Positions 23,641 through 34,469 of a stretch of DNA of 64,000 nucleotides are shown here, in pieces. This stretch comes from Holacanthus passer (taxonomy: Eukaryota > Chordata > Actinopteri > Pomacanthidae): the NCBI GenBank assembly GCA_025331565.1, contig JAFREQ010000011.1:15334001-15398000 (forward strand). The letters run 5' to 3'. Under the pieces are notes generated by a model. The model did not search any database and had not been told where the DNA came from. It was given only the letters and a program-made list of their open reading frames with translations. How positions within the stretch are numbered: position 1 is the stretch's first letter; the number at the start of each line of letters is the position of its first letter. The position numbers and the translations under genes are program-made.

Positions 23641-25292
23641 GTGTTCTCATTTAAAGATTTCATAAAAACAACTATTTTTGAACTTTTTATGTATTTTGCC
23701 TTTTGTTTATGATTCAGATTGTGTGTGTTTTTGATCTAATCTTCAGAGGTTCAGAGATCAGAGTAAGTTGTGCTCTTTTTGGACTTCATATACAGAAAAA
23801 TGAAAATGAAAAAAACATGTAATGTTGGATATGCATATTTCTTCATGTTACATATGTAATTTGTAATATGAAGACATACTGAGAGACCAAAAATCTCAAT
23901 CCCTTCACTTGTACAATATGTTCACCAACAATGCCCTCATCTAAATCATATGACAGAACAGCTTAAACCAGGTCAGATTTTCATTCACTAACTTTCCACT
24001 CAAGCGTCAGTTAACGATATTAAAGTGGGAACAAATGAGTGAATCACTTGGAAAAAATGCACCTGATAAAAGTACTGTGATGTGTAAAGCGAGTCCTGCC
24101 AGTTAAAACCAAAGTCACGCCATGTCGGAAGTATGTTGGTGGGCGGAAAAAACACGGTGACGTTTCAAATCACAAGAGCATTTTTGCACTGTACGGAGCA
24201 GAACGTTATCTTTACAGCTAGTTTCGTATCAAGGTCATTTTCATGTTAAATGACACAATCAAAGCCAGTGAATTGGCACCATCAAATTAATCTCAATTTA
24301 AAAAGTCTCTTTAGTGTCTTCAAGTGCAGTTTTGATTCTGTACTTAAAGAAGAGGTGAATAAACTGTAAATTCACACTTTCCTGAAGCCTACATATTACT
24401 AGTTGACTTTTATTTTACAATTATTATTGTTGGACTAAAGAAAGAAAGACAAAAAATCAGGAGGAAAAAAAAACCTTCTTAAGACATTTTTGCTATTTTA
24501 TATTTCAAAATAATCGCCAACTTAACATTAATTATTAGTGAAATGTTGAAAAATCTGGAGGCTACACAAAGTACACTTTTGCTTTGTCAGACAGTTTTAC
24601 AGTAAACCATGTTTTATGGTTTTACATTTGTATTCTAATATATATAATCATAAGAAATATTTTACATCAAGACTATAAAATCTACTCTATTCTTTATTTA
24701 CTTCTACTTTCTGAAAGTCTAAAATGTTTTCCTGTAAAACTCACAAGAACTTCAAGTGCCCTAATATAAATTCCAGAGGTGTTTTCTATATAAACAGCAG
24801 ATTAAGCCAAACAATTTCTCGAGAGCCATTTTGGTCTCACAGTGGCAGGTGCATCGCTTCAGAAACAAGGACCCACACACACATACATCAGGTATGAGAC
24901 ACTGGTGGGAGTGAAATTCCTTTGTCATACTAAAACAAAGGAGGATAAAAAAAAAATGAAGCTGCTTCTTGAGGAAATCAAACAAAAACAAAACTTCCTT
25001 GTGTAAATCATCATCGCTATCTTTGGACTTGGCTCTGCGAGGACGGACAACGGCAGAAATATACTTTCTGAAAATGATTTGGCAGATTAGCTCGGGGATC
25101 TTGGCAGGGTTCGGTCAGCAGAGACCGGCTGTAACAAAGTGAGGATATGCTGACTCGACATAAAGAACACATTTAATTACCATCATCATCAACCATCCAA
25201 AAAGACCATCCGGGTCAGAGCCAGAAACCCCCCCAACATCATCTGCCAATTCAAAGGCTTATTTTTAGGGGCCAAGCTTCTCCTTTACGCTG

Positions 25293-25413
25293 CTATGTTC
25301 TCACGGTCTCACTCTCTCCTTGGCTCGTCTTTTCTCCTCTTAACAGCTCGAACATATTCCTCATATTCCTGATCAGATCTTGATTTTCATTTATGATTCT
25401 CCTTATAACCTGA
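25293..25413 (-). other. Unassigned exon-like segment
   Basis: On - an acceptor-like tctttttctcag is followed by 38 open codons to TAG, starting VIRRIINENQDLIRNMRNMF, then ELLRGEKTSQGESETVRT. The composition suggests an amphipathic helix and looks protein-like. I do not recognise it and found no partner exon upstream on this strand. An open run of this length is not rare by chance. Confidence 0.2.
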
Positions 25414-26576
25414 GAAAAAGATCCCAACAGACACACAAAGAAAGAGAGAAAGACAAAGAGACCTGTAACACCTCATTTTTTCCCTGAGGCAAGCAAAAAT
25501 CTTTTGAACTCACACACCCTTCGATTTCTAAATATTCAAAGTCTTACATGTTGCAATGTCAGATGACATGTTTCTGAGGAATCGAACAAGGAGCAGAAGT
25601 GGGTACACTATAGATTTTGTTTTCAGGAAGTAGAAGCACATATAGCATGCAATGTCTTTATCGTAGTGACAAACGCCACAGAGGAATTGGACCTGACTCT
25701 TTGCTTCTCCTGAGCTTTTAAGTGTCTTTCAGCTCTTTGATTTTGTTTTTGGCAACATTACATCTCATAGTGTCGTTGTCATTTAGCAGCTAACAAGCCA
25801 GATATTTCCCTCAAGAGTTGGTGGAGAACAAAAACAAAGCTAAAAGACAGCTAATATTGGACTTTGGTTCATCAGGTGGCCACAAACATGACTCCAGATG
25901 AATAAAATTGCTCCCTGTCTCCTGGATGTGTAAAAAGGCTGTTTTAAAAAGTTCACCATATCAACTGAAGAGATGATGATGTGTCAGTGTTGTGCTCACA
26001 TCTTGTTTCAGCTGCCCCCAAGTCACCAAAAAAAATCAATTATTGTAGGTGTAAAGACATATTTTACTTACATACAATGTATATTCCCAATCAGGAATTT
26101 ACTTACAACTTCATACACCAAATCTGAACTGACTTTAGACCGACCTTGATATGAGTGAATGCATTTCATAGGTAAATACATACATTACATTTCTTGTAAT
26201 GCAACATACAACAAATCATATGAATGATGTACTGTGCTCTGATTTACTTCACAGTCACATGATAACATTTGATAGTGCACCTCTAATTGAGTCTGTGCTC
26301 ATTCCTGCTCCCTCCTCCTGCATCTTTTCCCTTACTTGTTCACCACTGTTCTTATCGTCACCTGTACACAGCTTAAATAAATCTGTTATCTCAGCACACT
26401 TTGCGCCGTCACAAGACCGACCAGCAGGGAAATTTCCCGAACCTCTGATGACCAGTCAGAGCCTGCTTGTTGACAATACTATGTTCAGTGATTCAGGTCA
26501 ATATTTTTACTATCTGATAATGAACCCAGGTATCAATTTATGGTTTAAAGGGGTAAAAGGTTCCTGATGGTCTTTT

Positions 26577-26632
26577 CCAGCCGATAGTGAGGAGAGTGAG
26601 CTTGAGGGCAGTGACAAAGAGGAAGACTGAAT
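26577..26632 (+). other. Unassigned exon-like acidic tail
   Basis: After tggtcttttccag the + strand reads (A)DSEESELEGSDKEED and then TGA. It resembles the acidic C-terminal end of a nuclear protein. No upstream exon in the required phase was identified. Confidence 0.2.
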
Positions 26633-27160
26633 CCCACAATCAGGTCTGAGAGACACTTCAATAGATATTAACCAACACTGAGAAACCAACAGTCTCTGCC
26701 CTTATAGAATTATGTATTTCTCAATTGTGTTTCTTGTGCAAAGGCAGACTGCAGAAAATGCTCATCTCTGTTTCACAAGCAAAAGAAACCTTTTCCCCTA
26801 GGTTTCACACAGAATGAGAAACCACAGAATGAACAAAGAGATGCATAATATATATTTAGAAACAAAGGGAATTATTACATAAAGAAACAAGGAACAAGCT
26901 TCATGTTCTAATATCACTTTTCAAACATACAGTATATGTGGTTTGTTTTCCCCTAATAATTGTCTACAGATATTTCTTCAATGATACGTTGTCAGAAAAC
27001 TGGGTCAAGAAGTGATATCATCTCGCGCAAAAACTGAAAACTGAATTTCACATTCAATAGATCATAATCATGAAAATGCACATATAGATAAAACACATAC
27101 ATATATAGTAATATACATAATAAGATGAATATAATAAATAGTATGATCTAGACTTGCTCT

Positions 27161-27235
27161 ATATCAAAAGTGCCTTGAGATAATTTCTGTTATGATTTGA
27201 CGCTCTGTGAATAAAATTGAAATGAAAATTTAATT
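27161..27235 (+). repeat. LINE-type 3' tail
   Basis: 'agtgccttgagataatttct' is followed by gttatgatttgacgctctgtgaataaaattgaa, split here for brevity. This is a diverged copy of the 'cgccttgagataa...ggcgctatataaataaaattga' tail common in fish LINE and SINE copies. Confidence 0.6.
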
Positions 27236-27948
27236 GAGCAAACTGTGTATCATATATAATTAAAGTAAACATTACCAAGATTTTTTTTTAATAAGCCTTA
27301 TGATTCCAAGGGCTTCTGTTGACTATCTATGTTTCATTGATCCTAACATTTGTAGAGCTCGACCCCAGCGATGGAGTGTAAATCTTGTGTCGGCTGTGAG
27401 TGAGGAGAAATAAACATGCCTTTATCTGCTGAAAGACTTGTAACTTGGCAAAAAGCCAGAGAAATAGAAAAGCTCTGTGTTAATGAACCTGTGTGCTGAG
27501 GTGACCTGTGGGTGTGATGTTCTGAGGTCGACTCTGACCTTGTTGTTTCATGCTACCCCCTCTCTATCCTATTTTCTAGTCTGTGGAAATTGATCTGGCT
27601 AAAGCTGGTATCCTCTTAAAGAAAAGCAGCATGTCCAAAAAAGTAAAACTCTAAAAAAAATAAAACCACCTCCTCCGCTTGCTGATCAAATCTGAATCCA
27701 CAGACTTTGGTCTTGTAGCTCAGTTCAGCAGAGTTCAGATGTTGCAATCGTTGCAGCAGGGTGTGTGTGTGTTTGGTAAGAGGCACTGAGGACAGCTGAT
27801 GTAATGACTGCAAAACACATTTCCAAGAGTTTTGTGACTGGAACGCTTTCAAGGCACGACATGATTTGGAAATGGATTTTGACAATATATGCGCAAGCAC
27901 ACTTGAGACAGAAAAGAGACACATTTCAAATAAAAAGATAGAAAAGAT

Positions 27949-28495
27949 TTTATTTACAACAAATTTATTTTCGCCCCTCACTGGTATTAATCCAGTCCCT
28001 TTGTCTGCAGACCCCCCCTCAAGAAAAACAACATCTGATTGATGAGACAAAGTCTCTGCATACAGTATATACAAAATAATTTCATAGTAAAACAACTTTT
28101 TTTTCCAAGAATTTGAAATAAAACAACTCAGGCAGAAAAGCCAATTGTGTCTGAATTTCATCCATACAAAAATAATATACATGAATATATATTATACATT
28201 ATACATGTGTAATAAATCTTATGTTTTTTAAATGGCATTAATTTCACAAAAAACAAAACAGCGACTTTCAAAGGCACAATATGGCGTCTATTTCATTTTT
28301 CAACGAAGAGCTGACATCATCATCACGGTACTGTTCCTTTTGTTGGCCTCTCACTTTCTCACAGTTCCTACAGGTGACCGACACTAAAATATGTTACAGG
28401 CAATAATCTGATTTCTGTCTTTGGATAAAGCTGATTAAAAAGAGATAGCACCTTCACCCTGATGCCAAAACAGAACATGTTCTGTCTGTTCATTG

Positions 28496-28532
<37 letters not shown>

Positions 28533-29149
28533 TGAGCATTCATGCATTTGTGCGTGTTCCCAGAGGTATTGAAGCACGTACCCACTGCTGCTGCCGATGA
28601 CGGTTGTAACGCAACGTCTAGATAAGCTGCACATGAACAACACATATTGTGCTGTGTGACACATGGTGTAAAATATTCACAGTGATACATTTCTCCTTAT
28701 GGCACTTGAAGCAGGCTGCGTCGAGCACTCGCGATTTTTAGCTTCAGCCTGCCAATAAGAAAGTCCCCACTCTTTCAGTTAGTCATAGACGCTTGTCCTG
28801 ATTGTTGCAATAGGTGGTAGTTTCATATTTAAGTTGGCAGCCTACTCATTCACAAAATGTCCAGGCTCAGCAGTGGCTAAATGACTGTGCACCGCAAGTT
28901 ATTCACATGCTGCTGTCTAGACAAGATCTAACACTCAGCTTTGGTCTTTCTTTCCTTGATTTCTCTTTTCCTCTTCCTCCCCATCTTTCTCATTTTCAGT
29001 CAACCTGTCTGGCTACCGCCCTTCTTTTCAACACACCAGCAGCACAAAGCCCTTTCTCATCAAATTTCAACAAGTCATGATTTCAAAAATAAAATCCCTC
29101 TCTTGCTATTTCCCACTTCTCTCTACTCGTCCTTTTCTCCTGCTAAATC
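27949..29149 (-). other. pparg: Probable pparg 3' UTR
   Basis: About 1.2 kb downstream of the stop on -. Two canonical AATAAA hexamers (27964-27969 and 27949-27954 on the + coordinate) are the nearest close pair. It includes a (TG)16 tract at 28497-28528. A 188-codon open frame on - (27616-28182) overlaps its end but shows no recognisable domain. Confidence 0.5.
28497..28528 (+). repeat. (TG)16 microsatellite
   Basis: A 32-base perfect dinucleotide run in the probable pparg 3' UTR. Confidence 0.95.
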
Positions 29150-29397
29150 CTAATACAAGTCCTTCATGATCTCCTGCAGCAGTGGGTGTAAGCACATGTC
29201 TATCTCCGTCTTCTTCAGCAGCTGGATGAGGTGGACGTGGTCGGTGACGATCTGACGCAGGTCGGTCATTTTCTGGAGCAGCTTGGCGAACAGCTGCAGA
29301 GAGTCCGGGTGGTTTAGCTTCAACTGCAGCTCCAGCGAATGAAGCACCGTCTCCTGAAGCTGCTCGATGGGCTTCACGTTCAGCAGGCCCGGACGGT
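29150..29397 (-). CDS. pparg: pparg last coding exon (ligand domain end, AF-2 helix)
   Basis: The acceptor is tctctgtaaccag. It encodes (D)RPGLLNVKPIEQLQETVLH, then the dimer-interface stretch LQKMTDLRQIVTDHVHLIQL, and ends PLLQEIMKDLY with TAG at 29152-29150. It carries its own stop, so the 3' end of the gene is in the window. Confidence 0.97.
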
Positions 29398-32300
29398 CTG
29401 GTTACAGAGACAGGGAGGATAAATCACATATCAGGTGAGGGAGAGTTAAAAAAAAGAATGACGCGTCCATAAGAGAAGAAAAACAGGCAGAAAGAGAAGG
29501 AAGATGAAAATTGGATTGAGGAGCGCTCACAATTACATATTAAGTATCTGTTGGCTCAAAATCCCTTAATTTAGTTGTCCTTTATTACCGGAACTGCATT
29601 ATTGCTATTTACAAAGCCTCCTTATCTTCATTTCAAACTATAATCTTAGTCATTTAAGTTAATTACTGACTTAAATATCTGATTTGAATCCTTATCAGGT
29701 CAAGGCCAGACTTTTATCAAGTAGCCGCATGCAAAGAGGCAATATTAGACCACGTAGTTTGGGTTTTAATGCGTGAGAAACAAAATGCGTCAGTAATAAT
29801 ATGAGTTCTTATAGATGCAATATGAACTGATAAATGGGTCAACGCAGGCCATACATAAAGTGTATAATGGTGTGGGTTGATAAGTTAGATTGTAAACAGG
29901 ACCTATTTTACAACACTTTATATTCACAGTGAAATAAATTGTGCTGATGCCACATGTCTATAGTGAAGTTCATGAAATAAATTTCAAAACCCTGATTGCT
30001 TACAGTGACTTGTTTAAAGTTATTATACAATTTAGCTTATAATTTGCACTAAAAATTATTATAGTATTTGCTTTCTATTCAAAAGGAGAAGATTGACTCC
30101 ACGCTCACATTTTTCAGTCCAATATGAAGCCGGAGCCAAGAGACGGAGAATTTGACTTAACTTGGCATTAAAAAGACTTAAAAAAGACACTGACCCCCGC
30201 TGAGGATAATGACGGCCAGAAAGAGCGCCATGTCGCTGTCGTCCAGCTCCAGCGTGTTGAACTTGACCAGAGAACTCGAACTTTGGTTCCATCATTTGAC
30301 AGAAGGGTTTCCTGAGACTCTTGAGGAACTCCCGCGTCATGAAGATCTGCCCGTAGGAGATGAGGGTCCCGTCTTTGTTCATCAGCGGCGCCATCATGAT
30401 GATTAAGATCTCGATCACGCCGTACTTCAGCAAAGTTACCTGGGAAAAGGTTGGCGATGAATTAGATCTTCAGGGATGTTTATACGGTCATAAAACACCT
30501 CTATAGATGGCGAACCAAAAACTCATTGACAGAGTGGAAAGACTGATGATGTATCCAGACCTGAGTGAAAGCCGCCTCTCACCTGATCATTGAGATCCAG
30601 ATTGATGAATCCTGGGATACTCTTGGCGAACTCTGTCACTTCTCTCACCGCTTCGGCCGAACGCGACTGACAGCTCTGAAAGAAACGCAGCTCCAAAGCA
30701 TCTTCTGACCCGTGGTGAGCTCCTGTCAGACCTGAAACTAAATGGGATGTGCAAAGAAAAACTGGTGAGGCAGTCGAGTTGCAGGATTAGAAGAAAAATT
30801 AGACCAGCATTTTGCAATATTTTAAAAATTTTCGTGCCGAAATAGCTCAGTTGGGAGAGCGTTAGACTGAAGATCTAAAGGTCCCTGGTTCGATCCCGGG
30901 TTTCGGCAGCGACTGTAGGTTCATTTTTGCAAATTTCCCCATTGAGGGACGAATAAAGATTTATCTTATATTTTCAGAAATTTACAGTCCCTTCAACAAG
31001 GAATGGACTTCAGACATGCAAATGCCTGATTTTAAAAAAAGAGAATAAAAATTAAGTTAGTGACTTTGAGCTGCCGATTAAATTAAATCATCAAGTCAGC
31101 TTAAAACACATAATGAGTTGTGGCAGGAAGGCAAAGTAAACCCTTAATGTGCATCTGAAATAATGCTTTATTGATTGTACCCTGGCTCCAGACTTTGAAG
31201 ATTTTTCAGGAATTTAAATAATGAATAATGATGTGACACAAAATGGAAATTCAGTTTGATTATCATGCAACGTTACCTCATTCATAAATACAATGACAGA
31301 AAGACAGACTTGACAAAGAGTTATTTGTGCTTCTAACCTCCGTGTCCGACTGTTAGGGCGGATGTCTGCTGCTGGTGCTCCTGGGTGGGTATCTGCCTGC
31401 AATTAATAAACTGCTCTCCTTCCATGAGAGACTTCATGTCATGGATGACAAAAGGCTGGAGGAAGAGAAGAAAGAATACGGAAGAGTAAGAAAGAGCTGG
31501 GAGAAAAGGACGGGAGAAAGGAGAAGGGAACAAAAAGGAAACAGCTCCTCGTAGGTCTCCTGAGGACATGCGAGCTACAGATGTAATCACATATACTGTG
31601 TATGCACTTTGCTCATTCATCAGACCTGCAAAAACAAACACGGCCCATCTCATATGTCTGATGGGCAAAGTAAATAAATCTTAGCTGCAGGCTGAGGCAG
31701 ACAAAAACACCGTCTCCAGGTAAATGAAGCTTAACTGAGTTAAAGTCGCGCTCAGTTAAAACACTGGAACAGACATGCACCGGCCTGAGTGATGAATGGC
31801 ACCATTCACGTACTCTTCCTTTCACACATAATCTTCCTTTTTCATAGTGGGAAAATGAATAATGAGACATCCCACAGGGAATTAAAGCAAAGAAGAATAA
31901 TCATTTCTTATGTGTGAGTGTGGATATGTGCAGGAATCTATTAGTCTACAATACATAAAGGTTTGTATGGAAATTCAGGGCTGCCAATTTTGAAATAAAG
32001 ACATTTAACTTTTGAAGAAGTATCACATTCTTTCTCTTATAAATGAAAAAGCTGGATTCATGAGCGTTAAAATGACCCTTTTCTCACTTCATTACACTTT
32101 TTCTTACTTAGTGAACAGCAAGAACAACAGGAAACTTTAGATAGATGTTGCTGTATAACAGACATTGTTGAGTCACTTTGCTGACTCTGTAAACCTGTTC
32201 TGCTTGCACTGCTGTTGCACTATGTTTTATCATTTGCCATTATTCAGTAATTGTTAACCAGCTGTTCACTAAAATTTACACATGCTAGCTTTAATTATAT

Positions 32301-34431
32301 TCAAATGTCTTTTGCTCATTCATGTTCATTTTCATATTTAAAAATGCATCATTGTGAGAAAAATTAACTGAGTGAAACACAAGTCAGACGACACCTTCCA
32401 CCTGACCAAGATTGCCTATTATATGTTTTGTCTCAAATTTGGGCTTGTTTATCTAAAGTGTTGATTGAAAGTTGTCTGGTTACACATAGACATGCAAATG
32501 CTAATTCCCTGTACAACAGAAAGTTCTTTTTTATTATTATTATTATTATAATTATCAAGGTTAACAACTGTAAAAACTGTCTTTTCCCCTCACCTCTGCT
32601 GGTGTGTCTGGAGCACCGGTGGAGTTAAATTTCATCATACATCAACTCATATCAAGGCCCCACATGTTAAAAATTTGAATATTGTACTAACGCTAAAAAT
32701 ACTTCCTATAACATAACAATCAGACGGAAGAGATGCAAGAGCTATAATTGCTGCATTAAAGTGATACTTTCATTTTCATTATTGACCAACTATTCAACAC
32801 TATAATTTCATGAAATGTAAATATCTTTTTTACGCGCTTGAAACATGGGCTTGGATGTAACTTTTAAGATCTATCTGGCTGGGGTTTTTTTTAGTAATAT
32901 TCAAATAGATTTATATAAACCAGACTGTTGATTAGGTTTGATTGACAAAGATGACTTAAACAAGTTTTGCTTTCAGAATGAGTTATCAAAACGAAATCAT
33001 TGAAAATGTCAGCTATATTTCTTATATACGTAGATTAAAAAAAAGAAGAAGTTAATATGCTGACATGTCAGCACTTAATACTCTATAAAAAAGTATTGGG
33101 GCATGTTTTTCATTCATCTTACATCTTGCTTTACGTTTCTTTCATATTCACTGTGGATCATAATAAAATATTCCCCACTTTTCTTTTGTCTGCCACTTGT
33201 AATTTCAATGATGTGGATTTCCTGATTAAGTCTCCTTTGAATACTGAGATTCAATATCACAAAGCGTTAAGTACAAAAACACAGAAATAGATTATATCTC
33301 ATATTTTTAAGGTTTTGGCCAACACGTTCTCCTCCAGTCCACTTGTATAAATTATCAAATGTCTTAATAAATTAGTTTGACATTTTGAGTAGGAATGTTG
33401 AAGCCATTACTGTATATCCGACTGCAGAGAAGCCGACTTATCCTGTTGCATAGCTTGACCACTGTAATCTAAGACATTTCTAACAGCCAAGACATGTAGG
33501 AACCAGTCGACCCACTTTTCCTGTTAGAGCAGCAATAAAAGACCTCATTCGAACTAAAGTGAGTGTGGTAACGTGAAGACGGTGCTGACAAAAAACATTA
33601 ACACATGAAGTGGGTTGAAGAGTTTGAACCACTTTAGTGGTCTAAAGCTTTTTCATAGTTAAAAAGGCTTTTTAAATGGCCTATATCAGGCTTATGTTGA
33701 TTTTTGCTCAGCCTGTCTGCCTTTGTCTCACAATGATTGAAGTATAAATGTATTATATATATGCTGTTCAGTTGGTGTTTGGTGGCCAGTTTGTGACAAA
33801 CATATGAAAATATAGGTCAAATTTGTGCTGTACATCTCAAATATGGTGGACAAAAAGTTGCCAGGGATGGAGCAACTGGTCCAGTAGCTGAGCTGGGTCT
33901 AAAATGTGTTGCACATATTATAAATACAGTATCCTGTGAATCTATTACTGATCATTCTGTATCTAAATGTCATCATCATCAAAAAGGGACAATGTCTCGT
34001 CTGTCTTGGCCTTCATCTCAAAATTAAGCTGCGGCAAATGTGTCTCGCTAAAAATGACATTTACCGTGCTGTGATATTCAGTGGAAAAATTCAACAATAG
34101 GTTTTTGGCTTATGCAGGCAACGTTCAGTTCCCCCCTATTATATGTACAAATATGTGAAAGTAAAGTAGAATGAAGGCTCACCGCGTTATCTCCGGTCTT
34201 CCCAGAGAGGATGGCCCTGGCCTTGGCCTTGGTGAGGGGGAAGTATTTCAGATAGGCCTCGTACAGATGCCGGGACAGAGCCCTCAGATCTGCTGCCTCA
34301 GGGTGCATGTGCTCCATGTCAGACGAAAACTCAGCCAGCAGTTTCTCCTTCTCCGCCTGGGGCATCCGGCCAAAACGAATGGCTGGGAAAGGAAACGGAC
34401 AGACAGAAACACACATTTTAGTGTACAAACA

Positions 34432-34469
<38 letters not shown>

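Larger units (their letters stand above)
20400..27900. other. Intergenic region between pparg 3' end and terf2ip 5' end
   Basis: No recognised gene. It contains a LINE tail at 21675-21775 (- strand), a CTCF-like motif at 22485-22497, a poly(A) run at 22721-22739, a percomorph repeat at 23386-23640, two unassigned exon-like pieces (25293-25413, 26577-26632) and a LINE tail at 27161-27235. The 122-codon frame at 26199 shows no family resemblance. Confidence 0.5.

Noticed and set aside
26199..26567. 122-codon open frame
   Set aside because: No recognisable domain, an ordinary AT-rich composition and no splice or promoter support.
30195..30439. Reading the frame break as programmed frameshifting or a very short intron
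   Set aside because: No slippery sequence or structure is evident, and no GT/AG pair removes only the extra base.
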